From Flammeovirga sp. OC4 (GTDB lineage Bacteria > Bacteroidota > Bacteroidia > Cytophagales > Flammeovirgaceae): a DNA stretch of 64,000 nucleotides. This document shows positions 17,740 to 27,009 of the stretch, piece by piece. Numbering within the stretch: the stretch's first letter is position 1; every line of letters begins with the position of its first letter. A model generated the notes under the pieces. The model was not told where the DNA came from and ran no database searches. It saw only the letters and a program-made list of their open reading frames with translations. Location: contig NZ_JTAM01000002.1 in assembly GCF_000812565.1 (NCBI RefSeq), positions 186,001 through 250,000 on the forward strand, in the 5' to 3' direction. Made by a program: the position numbers and the translations under genes.

Positions 17740-17845
17740 TTATTTTACATTTTGTTATACAGAAATGATCTTTTTTGTAAAAAATAAAATAAAAATCATT
17801 TTTCCTGTAACATTTTTTGTTCACATACCGTTAATATAATTGCGA

Positions 17846-17935
17846 ATAATACTAAAGATAAGCTGTCTAACGACAGAGGACGATTAATCCAATCACAAAA
17901 AAAGCACAACATGTTTTTGTATGTTGTGCTTTTTT
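17846..17935 (+). ncRNA. Possible small RNA or long 3' UTR
   Basis: A 5-bp hairpin (ctgtc taac gacag, 17863-17876) and a linker precede a very strong terminator hairpin. A -7-like TATAATTG sits at 17835-17842, one mismatch from consensus, with a TTG only 15 bases upstream, shorter than usual. It could be an independent sRNA of about 90 bases or simply the 3' UTR of the S41 peptidase gene 107 bases upstream. Confidence 0.25.
17897..17935 (+). terminator. Strong intrinsic terminator
   Basis: A 15-16-bp stem (aaaaaaagcacaacat / atgttgtgctttttt) with an 8-base loop and a T run; likely ends the S41 operon transcript or the small RNA candidate. Confidence 0.85.
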
Positions 17936-17984
17936 GTGTTTAAACCTATTTGAGATATGAGCTATATTTTCAAAAGTATAGTCA

Positions 17985-18017
17985 TAAAAAAAGCAGCTTT
18001 ACCAAAGTAAAACTGCT
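17985..18017 (-). terminator. Terminator of the pyruvate dehydrogenase E2 gene
   Basis: Read on the minus strand: a 10-bp stem (agcagtttta / taaagctgct, one G-U) followed by seven T. Confidence 0.8.
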
Positions 18018-18041
18018 CTTAAATTTATTTTGAGATCTTAA

Positions 18042-19706
18042 TTAAACTAAGATTCTAACTGGATCTTCCAATAAACCTTTCAATGTATGTAAGAAGGCTG
18101 CACCGATAGCACCGTCAACAGATCTGTGATCACAAGTAAGTGTAATTTTCATTACATTACCTGGTACGATTTGACCGTTTTTCACTACAGGAACCTGCTT
18201 AATACCACCTACTGCTAAGATACAAGAAGCAGGAGCATTGATGATTGAAGTGAATTGCTCAATTCCAAACATACCTAAGTTTGAAATAGTGAACGTTGCA
18301 CCAGACATTTCATCTAAAGAAAGTTTCTTGTCTTTTGCTTTACCTGCCATTTCTTTCACAGTGCTAGAAATCTGAGATAAAGACATTAAGTCTGTATTTC
18401 TGATTACTGGAACTACTAAACCGTCAGGAATTGCAACTGCTACACCAACGTTTACATGGCTAGCAACTTTGATTGAATCACCTTCAACTAAAGAGTTTAC
18501 CATAGGGTGTTGCTTCAATGAAGCTGCAACAGCTTTTACTACGATATCGTTGAATGATACTTTAACGTCAGGAAGCTCGTTCATAGACTTTCTTGCTTTA
18601 ATAGCATTGTCCATGTCGATGTCCATTGTCAAGTAGAAGTGAGGAGCACCAAATTGAGAAGCAGTAAGGTTTCTTGAGATTGCCTTACGCATGCTGTTCA
18701 TTGGTTGATCATCAAAACTCTCTACACCAACTGGAGCTGCTACAGCTGCAGGAGCCGCAGGTGCTGTTGTTGGAGCAGGAACATAAGCTTCAACGTCTCT
18801 TTTAATTACTCTACCGTGCTCGCCAGAACCAGGAATCATTGCGATGTTGAAACCTTTGTCTTCTGCCATTTTCTTTGCTAATGGAGAAGCAAAAACTCTC
18901 TTGCCGTCATGTTCAGGAGCCGGAGCTGCATCACGTGATTGTGGAGTAGAAGCTACTGGAGCTGCTTTAGGAGCCGGAGCTGCCGCTTTTGGAGCTGGTG
19001 CCGCTACAGGAGCCGGAGCTGGTGCTTCAGCTGTAGGAGCTGCCGCCGGAGCCGGAGCTGCTGATTTAGCTTCTTCAGCTTTAAGAAGTGTTTCAAAGTC
19101 AGCGCCCTCTTCACCAATGATAGCGATTACGCCATCAACAGGAACAGAACCACCATCTTCAACAGCTACATATAATAACTTACCTTCATCGTAAGATTCT
19201 AATTCCATTGTAGCCTTGTCTGTTTGAACTTCAGCAAGGATATCACCAGCCTCAACGTCGTCACCAACTTTCATTAACCATTGTGAAATGGTACCGTCAG
19301 TCATGGTATCAGACATTTTAGGCATTTTAACTACAACAGCATTAATACCTGAAGTATCAATTGCCTCTGCAGCAGGTGCAGGGGCTGCAGCTGGAGCTTC
19401 AGTAGGTGCTGGAGCTTCTGCAGCAGGAGCCGCATTACCACCATCAAGAAGAGATTGGAAATCTTCTCCTTCTTCACCAACAATAGCAATAATTCCATCT
19501 ACAGGAACTGCTTCTTTTTCTTGAACCGCAATGTAAAGTAGAATACCATCTTCATAGTTTTCTAACTCCATAGTTGCTTTATCAGTTTCAACCTCTGCGA
19601 TTACATCGCCTGAAGCGATTTCATCGCCTACTTTTACTAACCAAGATGCTATTACGCCTTCTGTCATCGTATCTGACATCTTAGGCATTCTGATTACTTC
19701 TGCCAT
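18042..19706 (-). CDS. Pyruvate dehydrogenase complex E2, dihydrolipoyl acetyltransferase
   Basis: Core enzyme of the cytoplasmic pyruvate dehydrogenase complex: transfers acetyl from lipoyl to CoA. 554 residues with two N-terminal lipoyl domains (TDKATMELE at both, lipoyl Lys43 and Lys164), Ala/Pro-rich swinging linkers, a peripheral subunit-binding domain (ASPLAKKMAEDKG, about 285-320) and a C-terminal catalytic domain ending with DHRSVDGAIGAAF (catalytic His). The motif SDTMTEG is characteristic of pyruvate-specific E2 lipoyl domains. E1 and E3 genes are not adjacent. A minus-strand -7 box (TATTTTTG, 19763-19770) precedes it. The linker DNA is locally GC-richer than its surroundings because of Ala/Pro codons. 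Confidence 0.93.
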   Translation of the reverse strand: MAEVIRMPKMSDTMTEGVIASWLVKVGDEIASGDVIAEVETDKATMELENYEDGILLYIAVQEKEAVPVDGIIAIVGEEGEDFQSLLDGGNAAPAAEAPAPTEAPAAAPAPAAEAIDTSGINAVVVKMPKMSDTMTDGTISQWLMKVGDDVEAGDILAEVQTDKATMELESYDEGKLLYVAVEDGGSVPVDGVIAIIGEEGADFETLLKAEEAKSAAPAPAAAPTAEAPAPAPVAAPAPKAAAPAPKAAPVASTPQSRDAAPAPEHDGKRVFASPLAKKMAEDKGFNIAMIPGSGEHGRVIKRDVEAYVPAPTTAPAAPAAVAAPVGVESFDDQPMNSMRKAISRNLTASQFGAPHFYLTMDIDMDNAIKARKSMNELPDVKVSFNDIVVKAVAASLKQHPMVNSLVEGDSIKVASHVNVGVAVAIPDGLVVPVIRNTDLMSLSQISSTVKEMAGKAKDKKLSLDEMSGATFTISNLGMFGIEQFTSIINAPASCILAVGGIKQVPVVKNGQIVPGNVMKITLTCDHRSVDGAIGAAFLHTLKGLLEDPVRILV

Positions 19707-20058
19707 AATCTAATTAAGACTGTATTTTTTTATTGTCTTTTACCAATTTTTCGTTTTCAAGCCAAAAATAAACAGATTATTTGAGAATATCAGAAAAATA
19801 TTAGGTTTAAGTCACCAATAAAAAATGATCAAAAGCAGAAAATGGTCATCTTTTGTATTTTTTAGTAAACATTCGTCAATTTTTTTTATTAAATTAATTG
19901 TAGTCAATCTCGAAAAATATCTTAATTTCGATTTGGCTGATAGTAAGCTATCTTTTTATTAACTCTTTTTGTGATGTGCGGGATTAAGTTAAATCGTGTG
20001 CAGCATTATCTATCTATTTAAATATCTGACAGCTCCTAGAACGGGCAACCTTTATAAT
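19707..20058. other. Divergent intergenic region
   Basis: 352 bases between the E2 gene and the 1185-residue protein gene. Apart from the -7 box at 19763-19770 on the minus strand (no -33 match found), I see no open frame, hairpin or repeat of note. An in-frame GTG at 19996 was rejected in favour of the ATG at 20059. Confidence 0.5.
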
Positions 20059-23000
20059 ATGAACCGACACTGCAAATTATTTATTTCAATCTTAGTATTA
20101 TTCTTGTTTGTTACAACAAGTATAAATGCTCAACATTTTTTCCGTTTGGAGAATTTCGGGAAAAATAGGGTACAATATGAGATTTTTGATTGGAGTTTCA
20201 TCGAAACAGAACATTTTGAACTCTACTATTATGGCTATGGTATTACAATTGCCAAAATAGCTGGCGAAATAGCCGAAAGGGAATATCAAGATATTACCGA
20301 AACAGTAGGTTATGCTCCTTACTTTAAAACAAAGATTTTAGTTTATAATTCTATTCAGGATCTTCGTCAAAGTAATATTGGTATCAATCAACAAGGATAC
20401 GCGATTACTGGACAAACAAGCTTTATCCGCTCGGAAGTAGAAGTGGCATTTAGTGGAGCAAAGTATCTTTTCGAAGAAGATGTTAAAAGGAGTATTGCTG
20501 ATGCCCTTATTTTTGAAATGATGTATGGTGGGTCATTGAAAGATATGATCAAGTCGAGTTATCTGATGAATCTTCCGAATTGGTTCATAGTGGGAGCTTC
20601 AGATTACATAGCTCGTGGTTGGTCTAGAGATATGGACGATAAAGTCAGAGATTTCTTTTCGAGACATCCTAAGAAATTTCCTAACATTCGATATTTAGAA
20701 GGTGAAAATGCCAAAATAGTGGGGCAGTCTATTTGGAATTATCTTGTAGAGAAATATGGGAAAAGTAATATGGCATCGATTCTAAACCTTACAAGAATTG
20801 TAAGGGATGAGAAGATTGCTATTCAAAATACTTTAGGTTTGTCTTATGAAGAGTTTATTGAAGGGTGGAAAAAGTTTTATTTAGATGAACATGAATCTTT
20901 AGAACAAAACTATAAAGATATTGACGCAGATGAGGCTATCTCCAAAAATAGGAAGTCAAGAATATATAATAAAATAAATATTAGCCCTGATGGAACACGG
21001 TTAGCCTATACCGAAAATGAGAGAGGGAAATATAAAATCAATATTTATGACCTTCAGCAGAAAAAAATACGAACGATATTCAAAAGTGGTTATAAGGTAG
21101 TAAATCAACAAATAGATTATGATGTGCCGCTTGTAGACTGGATCAGTCGAGACGAGTTGGTTATTTTCTCACAGAAGAAGGGGCAGAACTACATGTTCAT
21201 TTATAATTTATCAAAAGGTGGTTTCAATACATTCTTTAGATATCTGAAAAGGGAGATCGAATTTAAGTTTGATCATATCAATGATATTTCCGTTTCTCCG
21301 AACGGAAAGAAAATCGCAATGAGTGCTGAAAGAAGAGGACAAACAGATATTTATGAACATAACATTGCAAGACGTAGAACAAGGCAAATTACCAAAGACT
21401 ACTTTGATGATGTAACACCTTCCTATCTTCCCAATGGTTCAGATATAATATTTAGTTCTAACAGATCAGTGGATTCTACTAGAACCAAAACAGGAGAATT
21501 AGAAGATATTACAGGTACTTTTAATTTATTTGTCTATTCTAAATCCAATCCTCAAAAGTTAGAAAGAATTACAAATAATTTAGGAAAGGATTTTAAACCT
21601 TCCATTTTAGATGAGAATCATGTTCTATTTCTCAGTGATAGAAAAGGGATTACTAACTTTTTTGTTTATGATTTAAAAGATTCGTTAGTAAGACAGGTTT
21701 CAAACTTCAAATACAGTGTTAAAGATTATACGACATATAAGGGTGACATTGCATATGTTGCTTACAATGAAGAAAAGGAACATATATATGTTGGAAGCCT
21801 TAATCCAGATAAGACCATTTTTACTCCTAAAACGAAGAGACAGCAAATAATGGATCTTCGAGAATTGAGAGAGATTAAAAAGAAGAAAGAGTTACAAGCA
21901 AAACGTAAACGTGAGGCAGAAGCGAGAATGGCTCTATTTAGAGAACAGCAAAGGCAAAAGGAACTAAAAAGAATTCAAGATTCAATTTTCCAGGCGAAGC
22001 AAGAGGAAGAGCAGCTCAGAAAGATTTTAGCAGATACAGTAGATACTGTTTATGAAGGAGATGATATTGTTTGGGATGATTCGATTCAGGTCGAAGATAA
22101 ATCTTTGCCAGTGGTATTACAGGATACTGCAAAAAAGGTGAACGATCAACCTGATGTTGAAGTGGCAAAAAAAGAGGCTGAGCCGGTTGTAGAGGGAGAT
22201 CCTTTTGATGAAGAAATTGATTTTGATAATTATTCTTTCGTTACTACAAAAGGAACAGGTAATAAGGGACCTGATATTGGTATACTTCCTCAGAAACCAA
22301 CTTATACTAATAGTGAAGAAGAGGATAAAGCTAATACTGATAATTATAAGTTCTTCTCCTACAGTAAAAATAAAAGAGATGCATTTTGGAGTAAATACAA
22401 TGATCGATTAAAAGCCAAACAAGAGGCTTCAGCAAGAAAATCGATGTTCTCTAAATCACAAGATTATGAGATACGTTTTTCTGTAGATGGATTCAATACA
22501 AATATGAGGTTTGACCCATTAATGGGGTCAGGTTTACAGTTTGAGGTAATGATGACAGATGCAATGGAAAACCACAAGATCAACGCTGGTTTGTTTGGCA
22601 CATTCTCATTAAATAATGGTAACTTCTTTGCAGAATACCTTTATTTAAAACATCGATTGGATTATAGTGTAAGGTATGAAAGACAGTCTTTAGAAATTGA
22701 GCAGTTGCAACATCGTTATAGTAAAAACTATTATGAAGTGGGTGTAGCTCTGCCTGTTAGTATTAGAAGTAGAATAGAAGTACTTCCTTTCTTGACAACA
22801 ACTCGTTTTACAGATACATCTATAAACGGTCTGAGTAATAATGATATCAATCGTTATTGGACAGGTTTTAATATTGAATATATATTTGATAATAGCTTAG
22901 AGAGAGGGAAAAATATGTTGATAGGTACGAGAGCTAAAATTAGATACGAAAACTATGTTGGTCTCAACAGTGTTTCTGACAATTTCCAAAATATCTCCTT

Positions 23001-23616
23001 TGATATAAGACATTATCAGAAAGTTTTAAGATCAATGACTTTAGCATTAAGAGGTTCGGCGGGATCATTCTTTGGAGAAAGTCCTAAAACATATCGTATG
23101 GGAGGTATGGAAAATTGGGCATTTGGTAGTATGGATAATGATCCAAGAGGCATACCGGAGAACAGCAATAGTATTCCAGATTTAACTGATCTGATGTTTA
23201 CAAAATTTACAACACCGCTCAGAGGTTTTAACTGGAATAAATGGGAAGGCGAAAACTATATGGTTTTCAATGCCGAGTTAAGAATGCCAGTGATGAAGTT
23301 TTTGACTAAACGTCCAGTCAAATCAAAATTACTGAGAGATTTACAGTTTACAGTTTTCTTTGATATTGGATCAGCTTGGACAGGTGTTAACCCATTTGAG
23401 GAAGATAACAGTTTGAATACAGAAGATATTGGTCCAGTAGGGTCGTTTGATGCAACAGTGAAAAACTTTAGATATCCGTTTTTAATGGGACATGGTGTAG
23501 GTGCACGTACCACATTATTAGGATATTATCTGAAATTAGATGTTGCATGGGGAATTGAAGATGGATTTAGACAAACAGATCCTAAGTATTATGTATCTTT
23601 AGGACATGATTTTTAA
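20059..23616 (+). CDS. TolB-like beta-propeller plus outer-membrane barrel protein
   Basis: Very large envelope protein, 1185 residues from the ATG at 20059 (signal peptide MNRHCKLFISILVLFLFV, cleaved after INAQ). In order: a peptidase-MA-like domain (about 30-260) with EHFELYYYGYG and LMNLPNWFIVGASDYIARGW but no HExxH, since the matching segment reads SIADALIFEMMYGG; a WD40/TolB-type propeller (about 290-590); a Lys/Glu/Gln/Arg-rich coil (about 595-660); an acidic linker; and a C-terminal outer-membrane beta-barrel ending YVSLGHDF. Bacteroidota annotate such proteins as translocation protein TolB or biopolymer transporter Tol. Its role is unknown; OM-anchored surface assembly or binding is plausible. 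Confidence 0.8.
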   Translation: MNRHCKLFISILVLFLFVTTSINAQHFFRLENFGKNRVQYEIFDWSFIETEHFELYYYGYGITIAKIAGEIAEREYQDITETVGYAPYFKTKILVYNSIQDLRQSNIGINQQGYAITGQTSFIRSEVEVAFSGAKYLFEEDVKRSIADALIFEMMYGGSLKDMIKSSYLMNLPNWFIVGASDYIARGWSRDMDDKVRDFFSRHPKKFPNIRYLEGENAKIVGQSIWNYLVEKYGKSNMASILNLTRIVRDEKIAIQNTLGLSYEEFIEGWKKFYLDEHESLEQNYKDIDADEAISKNRKSRIYNKINISPDGTRLAYTENERGKYKINIYDLQQKKIRTIFKSGYKVVNQQIDYDVPLVDWISRDELVIFSQKKGQNYMFIYNLSKGGFNTFFRYLKREIEFKFDHINDISVSPNGKKIAMSAERRGQTDIYEHNIARRRTRQITKDYFDDVTPSYLPNGSDIIFSSNRSVDSTRTKTGELEDITGTFNLFVYSKSNPQKLERITNNLGKDFKPSILDENHVLFLSDRKGITNFFVYDLKDSLVRQVSNFKYSVKDYTTYKGDIAYVAYNEEKEHIYVGSLNPDKTIFTPKTKRQQIMDLRELREIKKKKELQAKRKREAEARMALFREQQRQKELKRIQDSIFQAKQEEEQLRKILADTVDTVYEGDDIVWDDSIQVEDKSLPVVLQDTAKKVNDQPDVEVAKKEAEPVVEGDPFDEEIDFDNYSFVTTKGTGNKGPDIGILPQKPTYTNSEEEDKANTDNYKFFSYSKNKRDAFWSKYNDRLKAKQEASARKSMFSKSQDYEIRFSVDGFNTNMRFDPLMGSGLQFEVMMTDAMENHKINAGLFGTFSLNNGNFFAEYLYLKHRLDYSVRYERQSLEIEQLQHRYSKNYYEVGVALPVSIRSRIEVLPFLTTTRFTDTSINGLSNNDINRYWTGFNIEYIFDNSLERGKNMLIGTRAKIRYENYVGLNSVSDNFQNISFDIRHYQKVLRSMTLALRGSAGSFFGESPKTYRMGGMENWAFGSMDNDPRGIPENSNSIPDLTDLMFTKFTTPLRGFNWNKWEGENYMVFNAELRMPVMKFLTKRPVKSKLLRDLQFTVFFDIGSAWTGVNPFEEDNSLNTEDIGPVGSFDATVKNFRYPFLMGHGVGARTTLLGYYLKLDVAWGIEDGFRQTDPKYYVSLGHDF

Positions 23617-23634
23617 ACTCTAATTTATCTTTTT

Positions 23635-24063
23635 ATGAAAACAACGAACTTACTATCAATTTTATCAGGGGTTATTTTATTAATTGTGACATCTAGTTTT
23701 AATGTCATCCCTAAATCTGAAAGCCCATTCGCTTTGATTGGTCTTCAGGTGACTGTATTAGATGAGAAAGGAAATGTGGTAAAAGGGGCTGATGTAGTTC
23801 TTTATTCTAACGAGGATGATGCATTTGATGAAACAAATGGTATCAAAGCCAAATCAAAGACTAACGATAACGGTAGAGTGAAGTTTACAAAAGGCCTAAA
23901 AGAAATATCTTATTATATAGTTGCCACTAAAGGTGATATGAGAAGTGAGGATGATTTGAAATCGTCAAAATTGAAAAAAAATAAAATGAACAAGGTAAAT
24001 GTCATTATTTCAAAAGGCAATGGTATGTCAATGCCTAAAGTGACTGGAGGTAAAAAACAGTAA
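23635..24063 (+). CDS. Secreted protein with transthyretin/carboxypeptidase-regulatory-like domain
   Basis: 142 residues: signal peptide or N-terminal anchor (residues 1-25), then a single beta-sandwich domain of the carboxypeptidase-regulatory-like type (VLDEKGNVVKGADVVLYS ... NDNGRVKFTKGL), and a Lys-rich tail. It starts 18 bases after the large propeller/barrel protein gene, so it is probably in the same operon and may bind it. A clear terminator follows. Function unknown. Confidence 0.72.
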   Translation: MKTTNLLSILSGVILLIVTSSFNVIPKSESPFALIGLQVTVLDEKGNVVKGADVVLYSNEDDAFDETNGIKAKSKTNDNGRVKFTKGLKEISYYIVATKGDMRSEDDLKSSKLKKNKMNKVNVIISKGNGMSMPKVTGGKKQ

Positions 24064-24093
24064 TTTTATTTTTTATAGAAATATCTTGAATTC

Positions 24094-24137
24094 AAAAAAG
24101 GTCCTCTTAGTTGTATAAATGCTAAGAGGACCTTTTT
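24094..24137. terminator. Bidirectional terminator
   Basis: Long stem (aaaggtcctcttag / ctaagaggaccttt) with an 11-base loop, A run upstream and T run downstream, between convergent genes. Confidence 0.88.
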
Positions 24138-24205
24138 ATGTGCAAATTCAAAATTAACTATGATTTATTTTTGAATTTGTACTTATTTTTAAAAGCTAAT
24201 ATCAA

Positions 24206-25279
24206 TTATTTGATATATCTGAAATCATGCTCATTAGGCAATTGTTTCAAGAATTCAGTCATCAGTTTAATTGTATTTTCAATATCATCAGCATGTGCTG
24301 TTTCTACCGTTGTGTGCATATATTTCAATGGTAATGAAATAAGAGCAGAAGGGACACCACCATTAGAGTAAGCAAAAGCATCAGTATCAGTACCTGTTAC
24401 TCTAGAAGATGCAGCACGTTGGAAAGGAATTTCTTTCTCTTTAGCTGTATTTACAAGCATCTTAAAGAGGTTGTTTTGTACTGCTGGAGCTACTGTTAAT
24501 ACAGGTCCATTCCCACCTTTTGTATCACCTTCTAGTTGTTTGTTGTACATTGGAGCAGAAGAATCATGACACACATCAGTAACAATTGCAACATTAGGTT
24601 TGATAGTTTGTGTAATCATCTCGGCACCTCTTAAACCAACTTCTTCTTGGACTGCATTCACTACATATAATCCAAAAGGAACTTTATGGTTTTCTTCACT
24701 TAATCTTCTTGCTACTTCAGCAATCATAAAACCGCCTATACGGTTGTCTAAGGCTCTACCTGAGAAATAACGTCCTTTGTTAAGCTCACGAAGTTCATCT
24801 TCATAGGTGATGACAGTACCTACCACAATACCCATCTCTTCTACTTCTTCTTTAGAAGCCGCTCCAACATCGATAAATATATTATCTAATGAAGGATTTG
24901 CTTCTTTACCTGGCTTTCTTGTATGAATTGCGGGCCATCCAAAAATGCCTTCTACAACGCCATTTTCGCCATGAAGTAATACTCTCTTGGAAGGAGCAAT
25001 TTGATGGTCTGAACCACCGTTTCTAATGACATATATATATCCTTCAGGAGTAATATAATTGACATACCAAGCGATCTCATCTGCATGTGCTTCAATGACA
25101 ACTTTATAAGGAGCTTCCGGATTGACTACAGCTACAGCAGTGCCATAGTTGTCTACGAATGAAGAATCAACAAAGGGTTTTACATAATCTAACCAGATTT
25201 TTTGACCTTCTGCTTCGTGTCCTGTAGGTGATGGGTTATTTAAATATTTATATAAAAAGTCTTTACTTTTTTTATCCAT
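24206..25279 (-). CDS. M42-family metallopeptidase (glutamyl/deblocking aminopeptidase type)
   Basis: Cytoplasmic binuclear metallo-aminopeptidase, 357 residues. Metal and catalytic motifs: VIEAHADEIAW (His/Asp), SGRALDNRIGGF (bridging Asp), NAVQEEVGLRGA (catalytic Glu-Glu), TDVCHDSSAP (Asp) and YMHTTVETAHADDI (His). Relatives form dodecameric TET complexes that trim small peptides; the complex here is inferred. A -7 box TAGGTTTG lies on the minus strand at 25375-25382, giving a leader of about 90 bases. It is convergent with the operon upstream of the terminator at 24094-24137. Confidence 0.9.
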   Translation of the reverse strand: MDKKSKDFLYKYLNNPSPTGHEAEGQKIWLDYVKPFVDSSFVDNYGTAVAVVNPEAPYKVVIEAHADEIAWYVNYITPEGYIYVIRNGGSDHQIAPSKRVLLHGENGVVEGIFGWPAIHTRKPGKEANPSLDNIFIDVGAASKEEVEEMGIVVGTVITYEDELRELNKGRYFSGRALDNRIGGFMIAEVARRLSEENHKVPFGLYVVNAVQEEVGLRGAEMITQTIKPNVAIVTDVCHDSSAPMYNKQLEGDTKGGNGPVLTVAPAVQNNLFKMLVNTAKEKEIPFQRAASSRVTGTDTDAFAYSNGGVPSALISLPLKYMHTTVETAHADDIENTIKLMTEFLKQLPNEHDFRYIK

Positions 25280-25486
25280 TTTTCAAAAAAATTAATGGTG
25301 TATAATAGAATCAATTACGTTTATAGTTGTAGTCGTTTTTACTTTTAGGTATGATTTTGCTAATAGTAAAGTGACAAACCTATTTCAAGTTACATAGATA
25401 CATTTATTCTAATAACAACTTTGTGCATTTTTTTAAATGTTATTGTAAATTGTCTTATTATTAAAATAAAATATTCAAACTTACAT

Positions 25487-26098
25487 ATGCGTGCATTGTT
25501 AATTGTTGATGTACAAAATGATTTTGTTTCGGGTGGAGCTTTAGAAGTACCAGAGGGGGATCAAATCATACCAACAATAAATAAAATATCATCAAAATTC
25601 GATCTTGTAGTAGCCACAAAAGATTGGCATCCTGAGGAGCACCTGAGTTTTGCCGATAATCATGATGGTAAAGAATTAGGGCAAATTATTGACTTAGATG
25701 GTCTTCCTCAAATTTTATGGCCTATACATTGTGTTCAAAACTCTGAAGGTTCAGAATTTGTATCGTCATTGGACACTACTCATATTGATGCTGTTTATAA
25801 AAAGGGAACAGATATTAGTATAGACAGTTACAGTGCTTTTTTTGATAATGGAAAAAGAAAGGACACCGGTCTTAGTCAATACTTGAAAAATAAAGAGGTA
25901 ACGGAGGTCTATGTCACTGGACTGGCCACTGATTATTGTGTCAAATTTACAGCCTTGGATGCAGTGTCTTGCGGGTTTAAAACTTTTGTGATTGAAGATG
26001 CTACTAAAGGCGTCAACTTAAAACCGAATGATGTCCAGAATGCTTTCATAGATATGAAAGTTTCAGGAATAAGAGTGATACAAAGCACTGAGGTTTAA
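25487..26098 (+). CDS. pncA: Nicotinamidase
   Basis: Cytoplasmic NAD-salvage enzyme: nicotinamide to nicotinate and ammonia. 203 residues from the ATG at 25487; the upstream frame from 25421 lacks the usual N-terminus. Motifs: LLIVDVQNDFVSGG (catalytic Asp8), KDWHPEEHLSF (metal-binding Asp/His/His), LWPIHCVQNSEGSEF, and YVTGLATDYCVKFTALDA with the nucleophilic Cys. It stands alone on the plus strand and is divergent from the M42 peptidase gene; the terminator at 26134 follows it. Confidence 0.92.
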   Translation: MRALLIVDVQNDFVSGGALEVPEGDQIIPTINKISSKFDLVVATKDWHPEEHLSFADNHDGKELGQIIDLDGLPQILWPIHCVQNSEGSEFVSSLDTTHIDAVYKKGTDISIDSYSAFFDNGKRKDTGLSQYLKNKEVTEVYVTGLATDYCVKFTALDAVSCGFKTFVIEDATKGVNLKPNDVQNAFIDMKVSGIRVIQSTEV

Positions 26099-26133
26099 GC
26101 CTCTTTATGCACTCGAAATAATAAATAAAACAG

Positions 26134-26168
26134 AGGTAGCTTACGATTTTTGTTTTCGTAAGCTACCT
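26134..26168. terminator. Bidirectional terminator
   Basis: A 13-bp stem (aggtagcttacga / tcgtaagctacct) between the convergent pncA and ferritin genes. Confidence 0.85.
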
Positions 26169-26174
26169 TTATTT

Positions 26175-26729
26175 TTATGCTTCTGCAGATGGATCCTCTT
26201 CTGTTTGCTGTCCAATACGACCAATTTCTTGATCAATTAGCCATAAACCTTGTGGACTATCCTCACCAATTAAATCAAAAGCATCTAAAATTGTACGAGC
26301 TGTTTCTTCTTCTTCACGTTGTTCTGCAACGAACCATTGTAAGAATTGGAAAGTAGAAAAATCCTTTGCTTGAAAACAGCAATCTACAATTTCATTAATT
26401 GCCTTGGTTACTTTTACTTCGTGCTCTAGCACTAGTTCAAAGATTTGGCGTAACGATTCAAACTCATGTGGTACTGTAGTGATTTCAGCGGCTAAGGCAT
26501 GACCTCCTACAGCATTGATATATTTAAAAAACTTCAACATATGTTGACGTTCCTCTTCTGCATGATCGTATAAAAACTCTGCTGATTTTACGTACCCCTC
26601 ACGTTCACACCAAGAGGCAAATGAAAGATAAAATTGAGAAGATTGATCTTCAAGCTGAACTTGTTGGTTCAACATTTTTTCAACATTCCCATCTAACGCG
26701 GTTTGTAATCTTTTTTTTGCAATTCCCAT
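26175..26729 (-). CDS. Ferritin
   Basis: Iron-storage protein, 184 residues, soluble. The ferroxidase site is visible as EDQSSQFYLSFASWCEREG, the EEERQHMLKFFKY segment (Glu/Glu/His) and EQREEEETAR. It is a non-haem bacterial ferritin (FtnA type) that assembles as a 24-mer cage oxidising and storing iron. A minus-strand -7 box (TATATTTG, 26802-26809) precedes it by about 70 bases; no -33 box was found. The stop lies 6 bases from the terminator. Confidence 0.92.
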   Translation of the reverse strand: MGIAKKRLQTALDGNVEKMLNQQVQLEDQSSQFYLSFASWCEREGYVKSAEFLYDHAEEERQHMLKFFKYINAVGGHALAAEITTVPHEFESLRQIFELVLEHEVKVTKAINEIVDCCFQAKDFSTFQFLQWFVAEQREEEETARTILDAFDLIGEDSPQGLWLIDQEIGRIGQQTEEDPSAEA

Positions 26730-27009
26730 TTGAATTTTTTTTTGAGTGTAAATGTTATTCTTCTTAACTTCTTTTCAGAATTCGATGGTTTTCGATTGAT
26801 ACAAATATATATGTTAATATAATTTTTTGTGTTTGAAAATGTTTAATACTATATCGAGAAACCACTTTTTATACAATCTTTTATATTTATTCTAAATAAA
26901 ACTTGCAATTTATTATGCTTGCATACTATTTTAGCTCTACCAATAAAAGAATTTAAGATAATTATTGCTTTCTACCACAGAAAGTAATCACCAATTAATA
27001 ACACAACAC

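Noticed and set aside
18844-19194. Ala/Gly-rich plus-strand frames opposite the E2 linkers (also 19288-19524)
   Set aside because: They are the complement of the Ala/Pro linker codons of the E2 gene.
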